A stretch of DNA of 64,000 nucleotides from Haliclona indistincta (Eukaryota > Porifera > Demospongiae > Haplosclerida > Chalinidae). The notes beneath the pieces are model-generated. The model was given only the letters and a program-made list of their open reading frames with translations, searched no databases and had not been told where the DNA came from. Below are positions 1 to 8,784 of this stretch, piece by piece; position 1 is the stretch's first letter, and each line of letters opens with the position of its first letter. The stretch covers positions 7,556,875 through 7,620,874 of the forward strand of contig OZ024788.1 of assembly GCA_964017065.1 (NCBI GenBank), written 5' to 3'. Both the position numbers and the translations under genes were made by a program.

Positions 1-1
1 T

Positions 2-360
2 AAGTTATGGCGAAGACATGTTGACCAGCTACTGGGAGCTCCAGATTGTCCATTTGACTTTCATTCTGGAGACAACCAAACTGAAGAGTCCGTAGACCCT
101 CCTGAGCCACTATGTTTGGTGATAGAGAATCACCTCAAACTGTGCCTCCGTTTCCCTCTTCCCCTGTCATGCCTCATGATCCTAGTACTGCGGCAGCGAT
201 CCCTCTCACACCTACTCCTGATAATAATGATCTCACTGACAGTACTATTCCAGTCCCCCTCCCAGTTTCTCAACCAGATGTAACTATTGTACCTGAGAGA
301 CGCTATCCCCTAAGAATTCGGAAGAGAACAGATTTTTATTCCCCAGAGAGGAAACTGTAA
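2..360 (+). mobile_element. 3' end of a Ty3/gypsy-type retrotransposon polyprotein (broken)
   Basis: The first bases read in frame 2 as KLWRRHVDQLL, the usual start of the tail after the integrase core in Ty3/gypsy polyproteins. From about base 112 the open frame is a different one. It is proline-rich and ends in ERRYPLRIRKRTDFYSP followed by a stop at 358-360, which is also typical of the end of gypsy polyproteins. The two parts are in different frames, so this copy carries at least one frameshift and is probably dead. The rest of the element lies to the left of the window. It is followed directly by a purine-rich tract and the LTR. Confidence 0.7.
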
Positions 361-519
361 TGTCTGGCTCCGATCTGACCAAGTCATTGTGCATTATTGT
401 CATGTAACCTATTGTGCATACCTGTGTATAAAGTCACTGTAGTGTATTTGTCAGTCAGTTCGGACTAAATGATTTGTCAATACCTGCGATACCTGGTCGT
501 GTAGCTAAATACACTACAT
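361..519 (+). repeat. Putative 3' LTR of the gypsy-type element
   Basis: It begins TGTCTGG immediately after a purine-rich stretch and the polyprotein stop, and ends in ACTACA, which gives TG...CA termini of a short LTR of about 159 bp. A TATA-like GTATAAAG lies in the middle. The 5' LTR is outside the window, so the boundaries rest on position and termini only. Confidence 0.5.
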
Positions 520-520
520 T

Positions 521-899
521 TCTAACGAAATCAAAAGGATGTAGGGATAAAGAAATCTGCTACTGGTCCACAATGTAAACCAACAAGGAGCAAGCATGGA
601 ATGGTAACACGATTGACTTGCTAACAGACCATAGATCCCTACATCAGTTGCTGTACATAACATTTTGACTATACAATAATTTATTTTCTCACAATGTAAG
701 CTAAATTCAATTCAATGCACGTCAGGTGTCAGTCAATAGCAACTAGCCAAACTGCTGTAGTCTGCCACTGATGTAGGGATCTATGGTCTGTTAGCAAGTC
801 AATCGTGTTACCATTCCATGCTTGCTCCTTGTTGGTTTACATTGTGGACCAGTAGCAGATTTCTTTTTCCCTACATCCTTTTGATTTTGTTAGAAATCT
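521..899. mobile_element. Foldback element with arms of about 125 bp
   Basis: Bases 521-648 and 770-899 are inverted copies of each other with few differences, around a 121-base loop. Both arms contain ATGTAGGGAT near one end and the inverted ATCCCTACAT near the other. The same 10-mer ends repeats at about 1675 and 46.57 kb, so it looks like a terminal signature of a DNA transposon family. The left arm begins just after the LTR. No coding capacity is seen. Confidence 0.75.
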
Positions 900-1285
900 T
901 TTTATTTTCTTGTTTGTGTCCTTTCTTCTTTTTCAGTAAGTTTCAAATTTTTCGTGCAGTTCGAATTTGGCAAGATAATGTATCTCTTTTTTCCACCATT
1001 GGTTTGGTTTGATAATTGGTTTTTAACTTGTAGCTCCTAAATACTGAAATGCATTCATGCATGCTGCAGCCTGGATTGCACAGCATACGAGCCCCGCCCA
1101 CTCTGGTTTAGAATTTTCTGTATGGCTGTGATACTATCTGGCAAGTAGCAGAATGGTGATGCTACACGAGCTTACTCGGTGAGTTGTTCTTCGAAGACTC
1201 CAGACGCCAATATGCGCTCTCCATACGGCGATACTCTACTAATAAATTCGTGTGATTGGTCACGTGCGTATTACGTAATCACAAT

Positions 1286-1423
1286 ATGGCGTCAAACTCT
1301 CAGCTGACAACTGTTCGTGATCGCGTGAGGTCGTCAAATTTATATCGTCGTTTTGCTAAAGCACATGCCAGGAGAATTTCAAGACTGTTCGTGGGTGTTT
1401 TGGTCTCGGCACTGCTCACGTAA
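1286..1423 (+). CDS. Small open frame of 45 codons behind a promoter-like stretch
   Basis: ATG at 1286 opens MASNSQLTTVRDRVRSSNLY and runs to a TAA at 1421-1423. The protein would be basic with a hydrophobic end. Just upstream are ATTGG (an inverted CCAAT), CACGTG and ATTACGTAAT, which look like a real promoter. It lies inside a region bounded by ATGTAGGGAT-type ends (about 530 and 1675), so it may be the first exon of a transposon gene or a captured host exon. I do not recognise the protein, and it could be chance. Confidence 0.2.
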   Translation: MASNSQLTTVRDRVRSSNLYRRFAKAHARRISRLFVGVLVSALLT

Positions 1424-1584
1424 AGGTGCTAGGCGAGTGGAAGAAAGAAAGAAGAAGAAAACGAAGATGACGAAACACGATTTTCACCGGTTCCAGGTTC
1501 GTCACTTTAGTAACAATTTCGAGCAATCTCCTTGCTACTGTAAGATGGGGCAACGCCAGAGAGCAGATCTAAGTGTCTTTGGAC

Positions 1585-1676
1585 GTATAAAATTCATCAC
1601 CAGACGAAATAACAGCGTTTGAACGCTAATACATTGTATGTAGCCGCCATCTTGTTTTCTCGTTCATCCCTACATA
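1585..1676. repeat. 3' end of a DNA transposon family (copy 1)
   Basis: The stretch from ACCAGACGAAAT through CATTGTATGTAG to the terminal ATCCCTACAT also occurs, with a few changes, at 46491-46572. Both copies are followed soon after by GCCTCCCTAA. The left end could be the ATGTAGGGAT at about 540, giving an element of about 1.1 kb, but that pairing is not proven. Confidence 0.6.
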
Positions 1677-2369
1677 GGGAGTCACTACCGTGCCTCCCTA
1701 ACTAAAATTCTACATGGTGCCAACTAAATCTACTAAAACAAACAACATTCTACATATAATAATTATCGAAAACAAACAGCAAACATGCATTTACCAACAC
1801 ACCTGCCCAAGCCCAGACACTCCAATGTCTGTTCTGCCACAGCAAGTATAACCACACGATTGAGGATTCTCTATCAGTTTAATCTTCATCAGTGCAGCAA
1901 AGAGTTCTCCCTAATAGTTAAAAAACAAAAATTTTGTCCTCTATAGATAGTTGCGCTTTGCTGCATTTTATGTATAAAGTAAAGAGGTCAAAATAGCATG
2001 CAGATATCGTTCCTTTTCTATAAATTTTGATCATTATTGTTAATCATGTTTTCAGACATGTCAACCAGAGGAATTTTCATACACAAATAGAAGCAACAAA
2101 GAAAAAATTATTGGCTTCAAGATGCTGACACAGTTGCTCTCTTTGCTCCTATAACCAACAGATCCCAGGAGTCCGTAAATTAATCAAATAATCTACACAT
2201 AATTGGTGCAAGCCTGAGCGAGCTCCACATGGATCGAATGACGTCCCCCGTGAGCTATCAATGTATGAATCTATGTATGCGTACGTCATAAGGCATGACG
2301 TGCCGAGCGTACTGCTCAACAAAGAGAAGAACTACAACAGCTGAGACATCAACAGCATGCATGAGCTAT
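1677..2369. other. No gene seen
   Basis: AT-rich sequence with frequent stops in all frames. The last 130 bases may be a decayed upstream part of the STPR-repeat relic that follows. Confidence 0.5.
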
Positions 2370-2370
2370 G

Positions 2371-2519
2371 GACTGCTGAGACCAGTGAACGTAGAAAGAA
2401 TAGGCTAAAGCGCATGAGGGACCATGAACATGAACGACGTGCTGCTGAGACTAGTGAGCAAAGAGAAGACAGGATACAGCACACGAGAGGCCAATGTCAA
2501 GAACGACGCTAGACAGTTG
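2371..2519 (+). pseudogene. Relic of an STPR-type 23-residue repeat protein
   Basis: One frame reads two adjoining units, TAETSERRKNRLKRMRDHEH and ERRAAETSEQREDRIQ, before a stop at 2512. The AETSE motif recurs exactly 23 residues later with arginines at matching places. That is the period and pattern of the STPR domain, a basic DNA-binding repeat first named from silkworm FMBP-1 and also found in proteins of mobile elements. There is no start codon and the flanks are full of stops, so this is a fragment. The plus strand is inferred from the repeat pattern. Confidence 0.6.
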
Positions 2520-3129
2520 TAATCAAGAGATGCGGAACTGCTTGTTGCTGTTTCACATGTAAAAGATTCTCACTTGCCGAAAGCTAGAAGCATTGTATCA
2601 AACCACCTAGTTATCAAACAAAATAATCGTCTGCAATGCACTCGCTCAGGCTCGCCCCACATTGTCCATGTACAAATCATCTAGTAATTATGTCAGAACA
2701 GGTCCTTTTAAATTAAACGTACGTACCTCAACAGTCTTCACGTTCGGTTGAGTAGCATATCCATGGTAATTTGATCCCAAATATGCAACCTTCAGAGCAA
2801 CGTGCCTCTTATTGTATCTGTTCTTAAATCACCACTGACGTCAAAAAAAACTCCTTGGCTTACCGGGAGAAATCCATTTGTCGCTTGGCCTTTTTAGTAA
2901 CTCTTTCTTGGTCACTGCTACTTGTAGCTATTGTAGAACGATCACACTCTCCAGCACACTCAGTCAATGATCTGGTAGGCGAGAGTGACTTTGTGTCTTC
3001 CATACCGGGTATGAAACAAGTAAGTAAACGGTGGCACATCCAAGGATAGATGCTCCGAAAACACAAGACAGAACCAACCATCAAACACGTGGCGAGGTTT
3101 AGGCGTGGCCAAGTAATAACATTTTAATA
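2520..3129. other. No gene seen
   Basis: Open stretches on both strands around 2855-3084 are short, overlap each other and resemble nothing I know. I treat them as chance. Confidence 0.5.
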
Positions 3130-4006
3130 GACCTTTTTACCCTGAGAGCTGGAATGTTGCGGTAATCAATAATTATACGTGACGTCATGGCTGGAGTACA
3201 TTCTTCCGCCATTTTGTTACGTTAATACATTGTGGCATGCAATGGGAAAAACAGCGTTTTGCGTAACTGTGTAGCTCTGCAACGCGGCCGAATATTCTAA
3301 TTCGACTGACATCCATGGAAAGTTGAAAACTTGCTCTACACAACCCTGAAGAAAACGAGCAGCAAACTCATCCAGACGCCGAGTTACAATGCTGGCAAAC
3401 AAGTAGGTGGCGGTCGTAATAATGGCTGTTTGCTAGCACGCACAGCTGATATCACAGTCATTGCCGTTTGTTAACCAGTGAGCTGTCATGGGTGGATAAT
3501 ATTTCAAGAGAATGGACGACGACTGAAACACGGCAGTGCTTGTAATCGGCAAATGTGTGGTTAACCTATCAGGCTATCTGAAGAGGACATTTTATCGAAC
3601 TTGTAGTCCTACTCGTCGTCCATTCTAATCGAATACTATCCAGCCATGACAACACACTGGTTAACAAACGGCAATGACTGTGATATCAGCTGTACGTGCT
3701 AGCAAACAGCCATTATTACGACCGCCACCTACTTGTTTGCCAGCATTGTAACTCGGCGTCTGGATGAGTTTGCTGCTCGTTTTCTTCAGGGTTGTGTAGA
3801 GCAAGTTTTCAACTTTCCATGGATATCAGTAGAATTAGAATATTCGGCCGCGTTGCAAAGCTACACAGTTACGCAAAACGCTGTTTTTCCCATTGCATGC
3901 CACAATGTATTAACGTAACAAAATGGCGGAAGAATGTACTCCAGTCGTGACGTCACGTCAATTATCTGATTATTGCATTCTTTAGCTCTCTGGGTAAAAA
4001 GGTCTT
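3130..4006. mobile_element. Large foldback element, arms of about 395 bp
   Basis: The sequence from AGACCTTTTTACCC (3131) to about 3525 returns inverted from about 3610 to 4005, ending GGGTAAAAAGGTCT. The arms are closely similar over their length. Each arm carries the same open frame of 61 codons (3217-3402 on the minus strand, 3733-3918 on the plus strand), differing by one residue in the translation. The loop is about 85 bases. It is a long-TIR or foldback transposon without a transposase. Confidence 0.8.
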
Positions 4007-4689
4007 AGGCTGGAGATAGGCTTAATTATGCATAAACCAGACAAATGGACATCAGTGATTTTCTCTCTCTAGTAGCTTATCAATGCGCCTACTATTGTAT
4101 CACTTCTTGAATTACTAGAAATGTCAAGAGATTTTTAACGAATAGTTACAGTTGAGAACTCTTGGTATCGGTCATATTCTGGTTGTAGACTACCTCGGGT
4201 TGTACTAAGATTTAAGTGCAATAGCGTGGTATTGTACTGAATGCCTTGATAGATACAATAAGCTCCTGCTTCAGAAAAAAAATTTGTTGAAAGAAAGATC
4301 AAGGTGCTTAAGAGCCTTGTTGAATTGCTCCATTGTAGTGCATGGCAGTAAGTAATTAATTTCTGTAGTAATGTCAGGGAGTGCTGCTTAGATTCAAAAT
4401 AATAAGCAAGTGTGCCATTGTATTGCAGTCCTTGAAAAATGTAAGAACCAAAACCTCTTCTATCAGATAAACTAAGCTGAGTTAAATGATTTGTTTAATC
4501 TATACATCTCCTTGAAAGTCAAGCAATCACTTTTACATACTTCAATATTTTGTACCAATGTCTCACGAGCTGGATAAGATATTTGTAGCTTACTAAGGCA
4601 ACACATAGGCTTCTAAAGTGCTTCTGCAAGATACATAAGAACACCAGTATCAATGTCATATTGTCGTATTATCAACTCTGATAAGATTG

Positions 4690-5935
4690 TTGACTCTACT
4701 AGTAGAAATGCAATGAGTCTATAGCTCCTTCAGAGAATTCTATTTTCAATTTTCTTGTAGTGGAGATAGCATAACTTAAAGGATATTTTGAAAATTCAAG
4801 CAGTAATAGTTTTAAGCATTGATATTCAAGGCCCTCAATCTTGAGATATAAATCAGAGGTATCATCACTAGCACACACTGACACAAGTGAATAAAATTAA
4901 TGTAGAGCCCAATCGTTGAATAATCTACTAGATTGAGTTGAGAATCTAAGTTCCAAATAGACTGAAGTTTAACCAAACTGCAAAGAGATAGTTCTTGAGC
5001 TTCATAGAAGCTGTGCAACAAGGCAGAAGGTCTCTAATACTCGATTGTTCACGTGAGTAAGTATTGATAAACTCTTGTATCGCTGGACTACCAAGTTCAG
5101 TGAATCCACTGTAGTAATGTAAAAGCGAGAATCACTAAGCATGTGTTCGAACACTTCTGTCTGTTCACTAGAATCAATATGCGAAATATGATATGCTGCA
5201 AATCTTTGAAATCATTTGGGTAAAAGAGTACTTTGTTCTGCGTCACTTCCTCATATATGCGAGCATACTAAGGTGACTGAGTTTATACTTGAAATAACTA
5301 GAAACACTATCTAATGAGAATCCTTCCAATAAAAATTTCTTTGATTCATGCGTTCCTTGCTCACGGACTATTCAGCAAACTACAAGGATGCAAAAAGTTC
5401 ATGTAGATTGGCAGGTAGAGATTCATTCGGAATAACCTTCTACATGTATTACTAAATGTTTTTTCAAGATGCTGGACAAGCTACTGAATGTGAGTGCTGT
5501 TAAGCTTTCTCTATGTACATAGAGAAACTATGTATATGCTGTTAAGCTTCCTGCAGTTTGTGTTGAGTGAATCCTAAATTTCTACTCAGTTGTTCATCAG
5601 CTAAGCAGAACAAATTTCCTGAACATACTGGCTGAGAGGTGATAGGAACAGTAATGTGATGAAGAGAGAGTTCGTGTGGCTACTGAATTAGATCTTTGTG
5701 CAGTGACTGTTCTAGATACCTCCGAAGTATTAGGCAGAATGTTTGCCAAGGAAACAGCATTTTGAACTGCACAATCGCGAAGGTAAATCAGAACTACAAG
5801 ATCAAACCTAGCTAAGAATTTGTACCCATTCATGGCAGATATATAGAGTACAAACGTGCTCTTTCCTCCTCCTGGGACTCCTTCAATGAGTATTACTCTT
5901 TGATGAGGAGGAGAAGGTAACAAAACTAGAGGTTG
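4690..5935 (-). pseudogene. Broken NACHT NTPase, NLR-type
   Basis: On the minus strand, 5923-5680 reads through a P-loop, VILIEGVPGGGKSTF, followed after the usual spacing by FDLVVLIYLRD, the Walker-B-like strand of NACHT domains (DLVVLIYLRD in place of the usual hhhhDG/D pattern). In this family the domain drives ATP-dependent assembly of innate immune receptors. Further frames at 5021-4812 and 4884-4699 have NLR-like leucine-rich composition, but are in other frames with stops between. I see no start, death-fold domain or full C-terminal part, so this is a relic. NACHT is well supported; NLR is inference. Confidence 0.65.
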
Positions 5936-6840
5936 TGTCTGAGAAACATTTTTGAGATTGAATGGTTCCTTGTGTCTTTAAATAGTTTCAAGTCTTCCCT
6001 GCTGTGTCAATCTGATTCCCTCTTCTTTTCTCTCTCCGTGTCGTTTCCCTAATTCACAACTAATCTTTGCTATCTGGACAAATATTCAGATCACATCGTA
6101 CGTGGAAGATTGGTCCAATAATTATGCTGAGCAGTACGGTTGTGTAAATACCCTGAGGTTGGATGCATAATCTGAGGATATTTGAGAACAAGAAACAGTT
6201 TAACTACAATAATGAATGAACAATGAGTTCAGCAAGTGCACCATGCAAGTTCAGACAGTTCTATCAAATGCTGATAATCATAGGTACGAGTATACGTAGG
6301 ATCACCATGCACTTGTCAACCATTTTTGGAAAATATAGGCCTGTGACGTACGTTTTTGGCTCGATCGCGATCCTTTGATCGATGCAATCCTTCTCAATAA
6401 GATTAACCTCTTCTCCATTCTCATCTTGTAAGGGAAAGTTTTGTAATCATGAGCAGCAATCTTTTGAACTATTATCAGAGGTTTGCCATCAGCTCCTATT
6501 TCACCAGCATTATCATGCTACTAGCTGGAGTAGCTGCAGATAGAAGTGTGTAGGTGATATTTTACCAGAATCATTAGAAATGTTCGTCATTTCTAATGAT
6601 TCTGTTAATGATGATTATTTCTAATGATTCTAATGTGTGGTGTAACTAAACAGTCGATGCAGAGGTCTCCCATATATAGCATGTGTAGGTCACACCACAC
6701 ATCACAGTCGCAGAATTAGCGATGGGGAGCAACGCCCACGGTGAGAGGCGTGGTTGGCTTTAAAATGGCCGCCCTTGTGGTGACATGATTGAAGACAGCA
6801 TATGTGTGAGGCTGCTAGCTACATGATGCTGACTGAGACT
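5936..6840. other. Intergenic, with a small triple hairpin motif
   Basis: No coding capacity is seen. Bases 6567-6581 (AGAATCATTAGAAAT) pair exactly with 6589-6603, and the second arm is repeated at 6617-6631. The last 150 bases before ALG10 hold its presumed promoter; GCGGCCATTTTAAAGCC-type sequence (6755-6775, inverted) is the only GC-rich patch. Confidence 0.5.
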
Positions 6841-8656
6841 ATGAGGATAATCGTAGTGACTGCGGTGCTTACCGGGTGCCTGACGTGGATAGCTTCAATT
6901 ATAAACAATGCTGTACCACTACCGTACATGGTTTGTATGCAAGAGTGATTGTCCATACATACTGTATGCTGTTTTCTCAACTGCATGAAGGACGAAGTAT
7001 TTCACATAAAACAAGCCCGCCAATACTGTGCTCATAATTTTTCGCACTGGGATCCCATGATCACTACACTTCCTGGATTGTACGGTCGACAATTGCACAA
7101 CACCAGGCTAATTATGATTGCATATAGCTAGTACAGTTGTAAATACTGTGATTATCCAGGTACCTATACTCGGTTTTGGTTCTGACTCCATTAGCATCAT
7201 TGACTGGTTCTGATTTATTGTCAGTATGCTCAGTGAATGGATTGAGGTACCATGATCATCATGATATCATTATGTTGTATCATCTCATATGTATTTCTCA
7301 GAGCTGTCAATATTACATTCATCATAGGCTGTTTTCTCATTTTGCACAATCTCTCATCTCAGAAGAAACACTCTCTTTCATTGCTGTATTCTTTAACCCT
7401 CACCTCATTCCCTGTGCTTTTCTTCTTCTCATTTCTCTACTATACTGATCCGGGCTCCACTTTCTTTGTGTTACTGGGTTACTGGTTTACTCACCGTAAT
7501 CAGCATATGCTTTCAGCTATGGTAAGTCACTATTCTATTCTTGCATCATTACCAATAGTTACCATAACTTCTCCAGGCTCTGTCAGTAGCTATTCTATTC
7601 CGGCAGACTAACGTAGTGTGGGTCGTGTTTGTGACTGGTATTACAGCATTAGAAATCGTCGAACCTCACATCAACCACTCAATGACTAAAAGAGAAAAAG
7701 GATGGTTATCATGGCTGCTTTGTGTTTTGAATGCAACATTTTACCAGCTCCCAGCACTAGTCTTAGCCCTCTGGCCGTACCTACTGGTGGTTGTGGGGTT
7801 CATGGTGTTTGTGTTTACTAATGGTAGCATTGTAGTTGGTGACAAGACTCATCATCAAGCCTCTATACACTTACCACAGCTGTACTACTACTGTAGGTAG
7901 GTGCTGTTACTATTAGTGTGTATTGTATGCTTTTGGTTCTCTCTCAGTGTAACATGTGTGTTTGCAGTTGGACCTCTCCTCCTATCACACACTAGACTAG
8001 TAATAGCATCACTACACAGCATGCTGCTTACTGGACGTGGAATGCTTGCCTTCTGTCTAGTGTGTGTTACAGGACTAGCAGCTTCTCATTACCTCACGTA
8101 TGTTTCCTTGATGCCCTTCCTTAGTATTTCTCATCAATCTTTTCTCAGTTATGAGCATCCGTATTTGTTAGCTGACAATCGCCACTATCCATTCTACCTG
8201 TGGAAGAACTTATTTCGTTACCACTATGCAGTGAAGTATCTTTTAGTTCCTCTTCATAGCACATGTATGATCATAATGGGTAGACTGCTTGGTAAGTGGA
8301 TGTCAGTATGTTATCATTTTTGTAATCTTGTGTCTTCTACACAGCTCAGGAGCAGTCCAATTTGTGGTAAGTGTAGGTTTGCAAATTCATGCATGGTACG
8401 TGTACTGCTTTTATTCAGGATATTGCTCTACCTGGTATCTTGCTCCACTGCCCTCATCCCTCAAGCTCTTCTTGAATTCCGCTACTACATTATTGCTTAC
8501 CTTCTCTTTCGACTTCACTCCCCAGCTCCATCGTTGCTGGGAGCAATGGCTGAGCTAGCAACCTATACTGTCATTAACATTATTACCATCTACCTCTTTC
8601 TTTATCGTCCTTTTCTCTGGCCAGATTCAGACGAGTTGCAGCGTTTCATGTGGTAA
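6841..8656 (+). CDS. ALG10: Dol-P-Glc alpha-1,2-glucosyltransferase (ALG10), multi-exon
   Basis: ALG10 adds the third and last glucose to the lipid-linked N-glycan precursor in the ER lumen, which marks it for transfer by oligosaccharyltransferase. Spliced by eye, the gene opens with a signal-anchor-like MRIIVVTAVLTGCLTW, then the family block NFSHWDPMITTLPGLY (exon ending at 7079), a third exon from 7160, and an exon 7304-7518 containing FLYYTDPGS. The block FRQTNVVWVVFV (about 7592) and later YLLADNRHYPFYLWK (8172-8216) are family hallmarks. The C-terminus ELQRFMW is almost the same as in vertebrate ALG10. Many hydrophobic segments fit the usual multi-pass protein. The exon 2/3 junction (phase 2 within a Leu codon) is the only one needing an unusual choice. 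It looks intact. LIPT1 starts 128 bases downstream on the same strand. Confidence 0.93.
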
Positions 8657-8784
8657 CACCCTCGCTTACTCTCTTGCAGACTATCAACAAATATTTCTGT
8701 TATTGATAATTCATACACTACTACATGTATAATCGACAAAAGTGGGTGGGTGGCTGTACACGTGATTCAGACTCGTGGTTGAAT

